From: an uncultured Blautia sp.
Lineage (GTDB): Bacteria > Bacillota > Clostridia > Lachnospirales > Lachnospiraceae
DNA length: 26,847 bases
Direction: 5' to 3'
NCBI GenBank assembly: GCA_900765525.1
Contig: CAAFRY010000288.1
Span: forward strand, 1 to 26,847
This document shows, piece after piece, positions 1-7,590 of this stretch; positions within the stretch are counted from its first letter, which is position 1; each line of letters opens with the position of its first letter. The notes under the pieces were generated by a model. It had not been told where the DNA came from, searched no databases, and was given only the letters and a program-made list of their open reading frames with translations. The translations under genes and the position numbers were made by a program.

Positions 1-3
1 CAT
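1..3 (-). CDS. Start codon of a further scr-operon gene, cut by window edge
   Basis: The last three bases in the direction of transcription read ATG on the minus strand, preceded by a purine-rich GAGG stretch (about bases 9 to 12) just after the GH32 stop codon at 17 to 19. This fits a downstream gene translated from the same mRNA. Its product cannot be seen. A fructokinase is a common partner in sucrose operons, but that is inference from the family context only. Confidence 0.4.
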
Positions 4-16
4 TTTTTCCTCTTCT

Positions 17-1429
17 TTACAGGCCAAACAGTCTCACCTTTCCGCTAAGATTTTTCAGTGAAATCTGTCTTTCTTTCCTGTTAGGATAATAGCGGGAGGT
101 AAATACTGTCTCCCCATGGTTTACATAAATTTCAAGCAGAGATGTGTCTGCTAAAATCCGCAGAGATTTCACCTGGTCTATCCAGGCTCTGCGGGCTTTT
201 CTCCCTGCTCCCAGGGTTCCTGTAAATTCCAGAACTGCCCTGTGGTCCTTGTAAGAAAACCGGCAGTCTTCCTCTATGGCAATTTCCCATTCCTCACTGT
301 CTATTTCTTCAATCTCCAAGTCAAAGCAAGGCTGCTCCAGCCAAATATCTTCTCTTTGGGATACCGGAATCTCCTCTGTCCGCAGGCTATCTATCTCTGA
401 TACAGGATACTGATAGATTTTCCCCTGCTCCAGCCGCAGCTCCCTGGGTGTGGTCAGTATATGCTGCCAACCATGTTCTGTAGTAGGATTCCCGTATTCT
501 TTCTCCGTATCCGGCACGGAAGCCCAGGCCGCCAGAATCCGCCTGCCTTTGTCATCCCGGAAGGTCTGGGGAGCATAGAAGTCAAAGCCCATGTCCCATT
601 CCCTGAACGTCTCTGCCTCCACCCCTGTATCTTCTTCAACAAAAAAATATCCTGAGGCATACAGATTCTGAAAGGCTTCTTCCTGTCTGGGTACGCCCTG
701 AGGGGAAACGGAAAGAATCTGTTGTCCCTGAAGCCGGAACAAATCCGGACATTCCCACATATAGCCAAAGGGGGTTGAGGTGGTAATCTCTTTCTCATAT
801 TTCCACTTCTTTTTATCCCAAGAGCTGTACACAAGCACAGCTCCCTGACTATTTTTTTTCCTGCCTCCCAGTACCATATAGTACCTGTCCCCTTCCTTCC
901 ATACCTTGGGGTCCCGGATGTGACAGGTATAATCCCGGGGGTAATCCTCCATTCCCATTAAACATTCCTTAGGAGAGTAGTTTTCTCCGTCCCGGCTTTT
1001 GGTAAAGAGTACATAAGCCTCTCTTCCCTTATCTATATAGTCATAGTCTCCCTCCAGCTTCACATTCCCTGTGTAAAAAAGCTCCAATTCCCCGTCCTCT
1101 GTAAAAGCGGAACCGGAATATACTCCGTGGCAGTCCCAGGGGCTGTCCGGATACAGCACAATCCCCTGATAGCTCCAATCTGTTAGGTCTTCGCTGGTGT
1201 ACAGCCCCCAGAATTTCAGTCCCCCATAAGGGCTGAAGGGTGCATACTGAAAGAAAAAGTAATATTTTCCCTGATACTGGCACAGGCCGTTGGGGTCATT
1301 CAGCCACCCTGCCGGAGGCATGATATGAAACCTGGTTTTCCAGCACTCTTCCCTGCTTTTTCCCTCTTCTCTTGCTTTCTTCTCTGCTAAAGCTGCCTGT
1401 GAAGCCAGCACGTCTCGCATAACATTCAT
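17..1429 (-). CDS. scrB: Sucrose-6-phosphate hydrolase (GH32 beta-fructofuranosidase)
   Basis: This 470-residue cytoplasmic protein has no signal peptide and is the usual length for bacterial GH32 enzymes. It shows the three GH32 signatures in order: WLNDPNG at 42 to 48 with the nucleophile Asp45, RDP at 172 to 174 (transition-state stabiliser), and ECPD at 226 to 229 with the acid/base Glu226. A C-terminal beta-sandwich follows. It should cleave sucrose-6-phosphate delivered by the PTS permease into glucose-6-phosphate and fructose. It starts 13 nt after the scrA stop, so the two are one transcript. The ribosome binding site before the first ATG is weak (AAGGCGG), and ATGs at codons 1 and 4 are both possible. 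Activity on fructo-oligosaccharides cannot be excluded from sequence, but the PTS partner makes a phosphorylated substrate most likely. Confidence 0.93.
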   Translation of the reverse strand: MNVMRDVLASQAALAEKKAREEGKSREECWKTRFHIMPPAGWLNDPNGLCQYQGKYYFFFQYAPFSPYGGLKFWGLYTSEDLTDWSYQGIVLYPDSPWDCHGVYSGSAFTEDGELELFYTGNVKLEGDYDYIDKGREAYVLFTKSRDGENYSPKECLMGMEDYPRDYTCHIRDPKVWKEGDRYYMVLGGRKKNSQGAVLVYSSWDKKKWKYEKEITTSTPFGYMWECPDLFRLQGQQILSVSPQGVPRQEEAFQNLYASGYFFVEEDTGVEAETFREWDMGFDFYAPQTFRDDKGRRILAAWASVPDTEKEYGNPTTEHGWQHILTTPRELRLEQGKIYQYPVSEIDSLRTEEIPVSQREDIWLEQPCFDLEIEEIDSEEWEIAIEEDCRFSYKDHRAVLEFTGTLGAGRKARRAWIDQVKSLRILADTSLLEIYVNHGETVFTSRYYPNRKERQISLKNLSGKVRLFGL

Positions 1430-1442
1430 ATCTCAACCGCCT

Positions 1443-3362
1443 TTATTTTACCGTAAGCAGTTTGTCCAGTTTCTTCACAGCTCCTGTTTTTTCCTGCTTA
1501 ACCTCTTCATAATCATCGGAATTAGTTACGATTACAGGGGTGGTAATATCATATCCTGCTTTCCGGATGTCTTCCATGGAAAAGCTGGTGAGCAGCTGCC
1601 CTGCTTTTACCGTATCTCCTTCTTTCACATGGGTTTCGTAGAATTTCCCGTTTAATTCCACTGTATTTAATCCCACATGAATCAAAATTTCCACACCGTC
1701 ACGGCTGGTAAGTCCCACTGCATGCTTTGTCTCAAACACAGTGTCCACTGTCCCGTCAAAAGGCGCATAAACCTTCCCTTCTTCCGGCACAACAGCCGCC
1801 CCTTTTCCCAGGACTTCGCCTGCAAAAGTCTCGTCCTTTACCTGTGAAAGAGGAATAGCCTGTCCTTTTAAAGGACTGTACACTGTATTTTTCTCTGTCT
1901 CTGCTTCCGGGGCCTTGTCCAAAGCATTTTCCCCGACTTCTCCTGCCGGCTTTCTCTGAACATTCCCTCCGGTATTTCCTGCTTTTACAGGCTCAGCCCC
2001 TTCTTCCCGAAACAGCATCCAGGAGAGGATAAATGCCGTCGCCACTGCCACTCCGATTACCAGGGTATACTGAAGCGTATAATCTGTGGTTATCAGGTAT
2101 CCGAAAAGTCCTGTGATTCCGTAGGCAGAGGCTCCTACTCCTGTAATTCCGGCAACCAGCCCTCCTACAGCGCCGCCTACACAGCCTGCGATAAAGCATT
2201 TGATGTATCTTAAATTTACACCGAAAATTACCGGCTCTGTGATGCCAAGGAAGGCAGACAGAGAGGAGGGCAGGGCCAGAGCCTTTAACTTCTGATTCTT
2301 TGTCTTCAGCGCCATGGCCAGAGCCGCTGCACCCTGGGCCGTATTGGCTGCTGATGCAATAGGCATCCAGATATTGATTCCCTCTGAGCTTAACAATCCT
2401 GCTTCCAGCGCATTGTACATATGATGCACGCCTGCCACAACTGTAGGTGCATATACGGCTCCGGCCAAAGCTGAACCAATACCGAGAGGAAGGGTAATCA
2501 AGAACTGTACTCCGTCCAGAACACCGTTTTCAATCCAGGAAAACACCGGTCCAAAAATAGTTAAAGTCAGGTAGCCTGTTACCAGTACGGTTACCAGGGG
2601 AGTAACAAATAAATCTATAATTTCCGGCACAATTTTATGCAGCTTTTTCTCCAGCATAGACATGAACCAAACGGCAATGACTACAGGGATAACATGCCCC
2701 TGATACCCTACCAGGTTAATATCATATAAGCCGAACCAGGCTTCTGCCGTGGGAATACTGTCTGCCGTAGCCACGGACCAGGCATTCAGCAGGTCTGTAT
2801 GAATCATAATCATACCGATAACAGCTCCCAGAAAAATATTTCCCCCAAATACTCTGGCCGCACTGATAGCAATGAGAATAGGCAGGAATACAAAGGCAGC
2901 ATTGCTGAACAAATGAATAATGGTATAGGTACCGGAATCTGTCATAGCAGGAAATACTTTTCCAAATCCCTCCAAAAGCCCCATCAAAAGGCCGCTGGCT
3001 ACAATGGCCGGAATAATAGGTACAAACACATCTCCAAGTGTCTTAATCATCCGCTGAAATACATTCTGCTTTGATGCAGCGGCCTGCTTTACTTCCTCCT
3101 TGCTGGCTGCCGTAATTCCGGCAATGGCAATAAACTGGTCATACACTTTATTTACGGTTCCCGTTCCCAGAATAATCTGAAGCTGGCCTGATGCTTCAAA
3201 AACACCCTTTACGCCTTCCACGTCCTCCAGGGCTTCCTTGCTGCACTTGGCATTATCCCCGATAACCAGCCTGAGCCTGGTAGCACAGTGAGCGGCAGAC
3301 ACAATATTTTCTTTTCCGCCCACATGCTGATAGATTTCCTCTGCAGTCTTCCTGTAATCCAT
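1443..3362 (-). CDS. scrA: PTS sucrose-type permease, EIIBCA fusion
   Basis: This 639-residue single-chain PTS transporter takes up and phosphorylates sugar at the membrane. The EIIB domain covers about residues 1 to 85 with the phosphocysteine Cys26 in HCATRLR. A multi-helix EIIC domain spans about 100 to 460 and includes the GITEPVIFG motif. A low-complexity linker (about 465 to 500) leads to a glucose-type EIIA domain at about 500 to 639 with active-site histidines His547 and His562 (ILIHVGLNT). All three domains look intact, so only EI and HPr are needed from elsewhere. Sucrose specificity is inferred from the co-transcribed GH32 hydrolase and the upstream LacI regulator; by the permease alone it could be another glucoside PTS of the same family. 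A GAAGGAAG ribosome binding site lies 7 nt before the ATG. Confidence 0.92.
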   Translation of the reverse strand: MDYRKTAEEIYQHVGGKENIVSAAHCATRLRLVIGDNAKCSKEALEDVEGVKGVFEASGQLQIILGTGTVNKVYDQFIAIAGITAASKEEVKQAAASKQNVFQRMIKTLGDVFVPIIPAIVASGLLMGLLEGFGKVFPAMTDSGTYTIIHLFSNAAFVFLPILIAISAARVFGGNIFLGAVIGMIMIHTDLLNAWSVATADSIPTAEAWFGLYDINLVGYQGHVIPVVIAVWFMSMLEKKLHKIVPEIIDLFVTPLVTVLVTGYLTLTIFGPVFSWIENGVLDGVQFLITLPLGIGSALAGAVYAPTVVAGVHHMYNALEAGLLSSEGINIWMPIASAANTAQGAAALAMALKTKNQKLKALALPSSLSAFLGITEPVIFGVNLRYIKCFIAGCVGGAVGGLVAGITGVGASAYGITGLFGYLITTDYTLQYTLVIGVAVATAFILSWMLFREEGAEPVKAGNTGGNVQRKPAGEVGENALDKAPEAETEKNTVYSPLKGQAIPLSQVKDETFAGEVLGKGAAVVPEEGKVYAPFDGTVDTVFETKHAVGLTSRDGVEILIHVGLNTVELNGKFYETHVKEGDTVKAGQLLTSFSMEDIRKAGYDITTPVIVTNSDDYEEVKQEKTGAVKKLDKLLTVK

Positions 3363-3384
3363 CTTTTCTTCCTTCTTTCTTTTT

Positions 3385-3400
3385 ATGTTATCGTTCTCAT
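3385..3400 (-). promoter_or_regulatory. Operator O1 / cre-like site in scrA leader
   Basis: On the minus strand this reads ATGAGAACGATAACAT, an imperfect palindrome of the kind bound by LacI/GalR proteins. It matches the CcpA cre consensus TGWAANCGNTNWCA with one deviation (G for A at position 4). It lies about 85 to 100 nt downstream of the predicted transcription start, where roadblock-type repression is possible. It shares 13 of 16 bases with the site at 3465. It could serve ScrR, CcpA or both. Confidence 0.55.
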
Positions 3401-3464
3401 ATATAATAAAACGATTTCTTACTTATTTTTCTGCATATTCTTGATTTATCCCTATGTTCTTTGT

Positions 3465-3480
3465 ATGAAATCATTCTCAT
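3465..3480 (-). promoter_or_regulatory. Operator O2 just downstream of scrA transcription start
   Basis: On the minus strand this reads ATGAGAATGATTTCAT, an imperfect palindrome closely related to the site at 3385 to 3400, with 80 bp between equivalent positions. It sits at about +5 to +20 relative to the predicted start of transcription, a classic repressor position. The scrR gene lies immediately upstream and encodes a LacI-type protein, so ScrR is the likely ligand (inference). Confidence 0.6.
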
Positions 3481-3491
3481 ATATTGATATT

Positions 3492-3520
3492 ATTATATCC
3501 CCGAATATTTCATTTGTAAA
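3492..3520 (-). promoter_or_regulatory. Sigma-A promoter of the scrA-scrB operon
   Basis: On the minus strand a TTTACA -35 hexamer (3515 to 3520) and a perfect TATAAT -10 hexamer (3492 to 3497) are separated by 17 nt. The start of transcription would be near 3485, giving a leader of about 120 nt that contains both operator-like sites. Confidence 0.7.
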
Positions 3521-3602
3521 TTGCCATTGTTACCAAAACTTAGCAAAGAAAATCATACAAAATTACCAATATCTGATTTCCCGGCTGCTGCGGCCGTGAA
3601 AT

Positions 3603-3625
3603 AGAATCCTGCTTTGCAGGATTCT
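3603..3625. repeat. Small perfect hairpin
   Basis: AGAATCCTGC and its exact reverse complement flank a TTT loop (10-bp stem). No T-run follows on either side, so it is not a convincing terminator. It lies upstream of the scrA promoter and beside the large palindrome at 3701 to 3859. Function unknown. Confidence 0.7.
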
Positions 3626-3700
3626 CCGCCTGCTGCAGGTCGCTTTAGCTGACATCTGCCTTTCATGCGAGTGTGCATCGCTGCGCAAAGCGCTTTTTAT

Positions 3701-3859
3701 GATATGGGGCCGTTGCATTAAGTAAATTATAGGAATATTTATGCATTTTATTGCTCAGTCTGCGTCGCTTTGAGCCTAAAGTCTCAAAGCTATACTCGAC
3801 AAATTCGCATAAAATGCATAAATATTCCTAACATATGCTTAGTGCAACAGCCCCATATC
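3701..3859. repeat. Large palindromic element with 51-nt arms
   Basis: Arm 1 (3701 to 3751) and the reverse complement of arm 2 (3809 to 3859) agree at 45 of 51 positions. Mismatches are concentrated in the middle of the arm, while the outer 10 and inner 21 positions match perfectly. The 57-nt loop contains its own 8-bp perfect stem, GCTTTGAG (3767 to 3774) with CTCAAAGC (3783 to 3790). No open reading frame is present. It occupies the middle of the scrR to scrA intergenic region, abutting the T-run of the scrR terminator. It could be a MITE-like or REP-like palindromic element, or a structured RNA; sequence alone does not decide. Confidence 0.75.
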
Positions 3860-3922
3860 AAAAAAGCCGCCACATAGAAGCAGCCGGGAAAAGAATCCCT
3901 TCCTTTGCTTCCATGTGACGGC
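3860..3922 (-). terminator. Rho-independent terminator of scrR
   Basis: Arms at 3866 to 3882 and 3906 to 3922 pair at 15 of 17 positions, and on the minus strand the stem is followed by six Ts (3860 to 3865). It begins about 30 nt after the scrR stop codon. It makes scrR a separate transcript from scrA. Confidence 0.85.
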
Positions 3923-3952
3923 CTTTATCAAGCAGGGTTCCTCTCTCTTTCT

Positions 3953-4936
3953 TCAAAGAGTGGAATCCTTCTCAATAATTTTATATCCCATTTTCAGTTC
4001 TTTGCACACCGCCGCTTCCCCTGTTTCCATGATTTCTACCAGCATGGAGGCAGCCTCCATACCGCTGGTTTTATAGTAATAGTGTACAGTCGTAAGCTTG
4101 GGAGTTACCAGTCCGGCCAGCGGCGTATCGCCAATGCCCGCCACCTGGATTTCTCCGGGAATTGTCTTACCTGCCTCTTTTAAGTAAGCCATGGCTCCTA
4201 CGGCAATATTATCTGTGGCGCAAAATACAGCGTCTATCCTGGGGACAGCCTCCAGCATCTCCCGCATTTTCTCATACCCGGACTCAACCTGGAACTTAGC
4301 CTCCCCCATCTGCCCCGGTTCTAAGAGAATCCTGTGTCTTTTGAGGGCAGCCTCAAAACCTTTTCTCCTGTTCAAGCCTGCCGCCTCATCCTTCTGGGTT
4401 ACGCCGATAAAGCCCGGCACCTTCCCTTTTTTCAAAAGCAGCTCCGTAATATCTCTGGCCGCATGAAAATCATCATGGTACACACAGGAATATCCCTCCA
4501 GCTGCTGGCCCAGGATAACCACAGGAACCTTACATTCTTTCAAAGCCTTCTTGTGTCTGGCCGTAAAAATGGTGGCAATAAACAGAATCCCGTCCACCTG
4601 GTTATCTCTGAACAGACGAAGGTATTTCAGCTCCTCCTCTATGTCATTGTTGGTATTGGCCAGAAGAAGCTGGTACCCCTTCTTTGCCAGCACATCGCTG
4701 ATTCCGGCCACCATACGGCTTACGGTGTCAGAATTTATCTTGGGAATAATCACCCCCACCAGCCTGGTCTTTTTCGTCCGCAGCATCTGGGCCTGGGCGG
4801 AAGGCTGGTATCCGGTCTGCTCTACCACCTGGCGGATTCTCTCCCTTTTTTCTTCACTGACATAGCCGTCATTTAAATATCTGGAAACCGTGGCTCTGGA
4901 AACCCCTGCCAGGCGGGCAATTTCATTTATAGTCAC
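3953..4936 (-). CDS. scrR: LacI-family transcriptional regulator, probable sucrose repressor
   Basis: This 327-residue protein has the LacI helix-turn-helix at the N-terminus (TINEIARLAGVSRATVSRYL, residues 2 to 21), a hinge region near residues 45 to 60, and a periplasmic-binding-protein-like effector domain from about residue 60. The start is GTG, chosen because AGGAGA sits 7 nt upstream and the next residues form the canonical LacI opening. It lies upstream of scrA-scrB on the same strand but is separated by a terminator and 590 bp. Two LacI-type operator sites lie in the scrA leader. Repression of scrA-scrB relieved by a sugar or sugar-phosphate is inferred from family and context; the effector is not readable from the sequence. 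Confidence 0.88.
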   Translation of the reverse strand: MTINEIARLAGVSRATVSRYLNDGYVSEEKRERIRQVVEQTGYQPSAQAQMLRTKKTRLVGVIIPKINSDTVSRMVAGISDVLAKKGYQLLLANTNNDIEEELKYLRLFRDNQVDGILFIATIFTARHKKALKECKVPVVILGQQLEGYSCVYHDDFHAARDITELLLKKGKVPGFIGVTQKDEAAGLNRRKGFEAALKRHRILLEPGQMGEAKFQVESGYEKMREMLEAVPRIDAVFCATDNIAVGAMAYLKEAGKTIPGEIQVAGIGDTPLAGLVTPKLTTVHYYYKTSGMEAASMLVEIMETGEAAVCKELKMGYKIIEKDSTL

Positions 4937-4970
4937 TGTACTCTCTCCTTTTGCGCTGATTCCTTTTCCT

Positions 4971-5000
4971 ATTATAGCAAGGAGCCAGGGGAAATGTCAT
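4971..5000 (-). promoter_or_regulatory. Promoter of scrR
   Basis: On the minus strand ATGACA (4995 to 5000) and a perfect TATAAT (4971 to 4976) are 18 nt apart, giving a start of transcription near 4965 and a leader of about 28 nt. No operator-like palindrome like those before scrA is seen here. No convincing terminator was found between the upstream GH2 stop at 5070 and this promoter. Confidence 0.6.
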
Positions 5001-5069
5001 CTTTTTATTATGACTTTTTATTCCTGCCAGCAACGAGCCAAGAGGACATGCTTGCATCGGGGTATCTGA

Positions 5070-7511
5070 CTATCTAATATCCCAGACACTGCGAAGCCTG
5101 ATTCCTTCCGGTTTTCCCCGGAGTATGGTGACGGTTCTGCTGCCTCCGTTTAAGTCAAAATAATTATCCGACAATACCAGGTCCTGATTTTCATTTAAGA
5201 TTTCTACGCTTTTTGCATAGGCTTCCCCGGAAACGGTTATCTGGCTGCCGCTGATTTTCCAGGACAGCCTGGGATTCTGATAACGGAAATATTTAGGGTA
5301 AGAGAAGAGAACGGTTCCCTGGGAAATAATATTCTCCCCTTCCCAGGCCTCATAGCTTACATATTCCTCAAACACATTGACCTGGGGAAGCTCTGTTTTA
5401 TCCAGCCATACACTGGTAAAGGCCGGAACCTGGATTTCCTGCTCCTCTTCCCTGAGAATACGGGCCCCTGCATCTCTCAGGCACCACCGTACCCGGATAT
5501 TTCTGTCCCGGAAAGTCTCGTTGGCCACATTTAAATGGATAGATTTTTCAAAGGTAAAATGCTGCCGGTTCATATTGGCCTCCTGGGTCATCCAGCTTTC
5601 CTCCTGGCAGGAAATCATCACCGGAGCAAAAAAGCGTTTGGCATAATAGTGCAGCGCCTTCCATCTTCCCTCATAATCAACGGAGGACCAGGAAATCACA
5701 GGCCAGCAGTCATTTAACTGCCAGTATACAGCTCCCATACACCGGCCTCTGTTTCTCCTGAAATGCTCCACCCCATAGCGGATAGCATCTGCCTGCAAAA
5801 GCTGGGAAGCATAAATCACCCGGTCAAAATCCCCGGGATACCGGTAGGTCTGCTGCATGTAATTCATAATCTTTCCGTTTGCCCCATAGTTTCTCTGATG
5901 CTTTTCCATGATATAGGAAAACAGGTTGAAATCCTCCGGCCTGTCTGTGACAGTTTCCAGTGTTTTCTTCTGAGGCAGAGCCTGGAAGCCAAACTCTGAG
6001 GCATAGCGGAAGAAATATTTCCGGTACTCAGAGAAAGGACGGTTTCCGTGCCACACCTGCCAATAATGCACATCTCCCCTGTCCGGGTCGTTAGGCTTGT
6101 CAAAGGAACCTCCTGAGGAAGGACTGGCCGGCCAGTAAAAGGTATCCGGGTCATACTCCCTTAAAATTTCCGGGAAAATCCTTTCGTACATGAAAAGGTA
6201 ATCCCGCACCTCCGTGTATTTTGTCACCCAGCACCGCTCATCCACAAACATCTCCATCTCGTTGTTTCCGCACCACAGAGCCAGGCAGGCATGGTGGCGG
6301 ATTCGTTTCACATTTTCAATCAGCTCCTGGCGGATATTCTCTTCGAATTCCGGAGTCAGCTCATACACAGAGCAGGCAAACATAAAGTCCTGCCACACCG
6401 CCAGTCCCAGTTCGTCGCAAATATCATAAAACCAGTCATCCGGATAAAGTCCTCCGCCCCAAACCCGGATTACATTGAAATGAGCCGCTTTACAGTCTTC
6501 CAGAAGTCTGCGGGTTTTCTCCCGGCTTCTTCTGCCCAGAAGATGCTCCTCCGGAATATAATCCGCCCCCATGGCGAAGAAATCCTGTCCGTTGATTTCA
6601 TGGGCAAAGCTCTCTCCCCACTTGTCCTTCTCCCGTTTCATCCTCATGGAGCGCAGACCGATTCTTCTCTCCCATCTGTCTTCCTCCTGCCCCTGTCTGT
6701 AAAGAATGGCCGTAACCTTGTACAGAGGCTGTTCTCCCAATCCGTTTACCCACCAGAGCCTGGGGTTTTCAATCCGAAGTTCTCCTTTTCCCTGGACTAA
6801 AACCACCTTCCCAAGTGTCTCTCCCTCCGGCTGGTTTACCTGGACTTCCAACTCATAGTCTCCCCCCGGCTCTAAGGCACAGTCTGCATGAAATTCCAGG
6901 GTACAAACATTTTCCCGGTGTTTCTGGCGGATATGAAAATCCAGAATTCTGCCCTGTCCTGCATAGCACAGATACACCGGACGGAAAATCCCTCCATCCG
7001 GCAGATGGGCGCCCCAGTCCCATCCAAACATATAATGGGCTTTGCGAAGATGCATAAAGCCTTCATAAGTGTCCTCGTTTCCATGAGTCCCGTACTTTTC
7101 GTGGGCCTTGGCAATATACGCTAAGGGAGAGTGGAAAAGCACCCGCAGCACATTCTCCTCCCCTTCTTTCAGCAGCTCTTTTACCTGGTATTCCCAGCTT
7201 CTGTGCATATTGCAGGCGGCTCCCAGAAACTGTCCGTTTAAGAACACCTCCGCCAGGGTGTCCAGGCCTTCAAACTGCAGAAATACATTCCCCCACTCTT
7301 TTGTGGACTCCGGCCGGAAGATACATCTGTACTCATAATCCTTCTCCATCAGGGCACAGCAGGCATCCTCGTTATCCCTCCAATAGGGGTCCTCCATTTT
7401 TCCGTTCCGCAGCAAATCTGTGTATATGCTGCCCCATACCTGTGCTTCCTGCCAGTTTTCCTCTCCTACCGCCCGCATCTGCCAGCCTTCTTTTAATTCC
7501 AGTCTCTTCAT
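5070..7511 (-). CDS. Beta-mannosidase (GH2)
   Basis: This is a cytoplasmic GH2 glycosidase of about 813 residues. An N-terminal sugar-binding jelly roll leads to an immunoglobulin-like domain and a TIM barrel. The barrel carries the acid/base glutamate in LWCGNNEME (Glu418 from the chosen start) and the nucleophile glutamate in ASEFGFQ (Glu506). The pattern matches GH2 beta-mannosidases rather than beta-galactosidases. It should release beta-linked mannose from short oligosaccharides such as the Man-beta-1,4-GlcNAc core of N-glycans. An in-frame ATG six bases upstream (7515 to 7517) directly abuts GGAGG, too close to be used, so the second ATG with a 6-nt spacer is preferred. It is the last gene of the ABC transporter unit, about 73 nt after the binding-protein gene. 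No signal peptide is present, so its substrate must be imported. Confidence 0.9.
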   Translation of the reverse strand: MKRLELKEGWQMRAVGEENWQEAQVWGSIYTDLLRNGKMEDPYWRDNEDACCALMEKDYEYRCIFRPESTKEWGNVFLQFEGLDTLAEVFLNGQFLGAACNMHRSWEYQVKELLKEGEENVLRVLFHSPLAYIAKAHEKYGTHGNEDTYEGFMHLRKAHYMFGWDWGAHLPDGGIFRPVYLCYAGQGRILDFHIRQKHRENVCTLEFHADCALEPGGDYELEVQVNQPEGETLGKVVLVQGKGELRIENPRLWWVNGLGEQPLYKVTAILYRQGQEEDRWERRIGLRSMRMKREKDKWGESFAHEINGQDFFAMGADYIPEEHLLGRRSREKTRRLLEDCKAAHFNVIRVWGGGLYPDDWFYDICDELGLAVWQDFMFACSVYELTPEFEENIRQELIENVKRIRHHACLALWCGNNEMEMFVDERCWVTKYTEVRDYLFMYERIFPEILREYDPDTFYWPASPSSGGSFDKPNDPDRGDVHYWQVWHGNRPFSEYRKYFFRYASEFGFQALPQKKTLETVTDRPEDFNLFSYIMEKHQRNYGANGKIMNYMQQTYRYPGDFDRVIYASQLLQADAIRYGVEHFRRNRGRCMGAVYWQLNDCWPVISWSSVDYEGRWKALHYYAKRFFAPVMISCQEESWMTQEANMNRQHFTFEKSIHLNVANETFRDRNIRVRWCLRDAGARILREEEQEIQVPAFTSVWLDKTELPQVNVFEEYVSYEAWEGENIISQGTVLFSYPKYFRYQNPRLSWKISGSQITVSGEAYAKSVEILNENQDLVLSDNYFDLNGGSRTVTILRGKPEGIRLRSVWDIR

Positions 7512-7590
7512 ATCCATCCTCCATAAACGTCTTCAGGCCGCCCCCGGAAGTCCTTCTGCTTCTGTCTTCCTGGGGCAGCCTTATTAAAAA

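Noticed and set aside
4940..5069. Terminator between the GH2 gene and scrR
   Set aside because: Only short, weak hairpins and AT-rich runs are visible; no GC stem followed by a T-tract was found.
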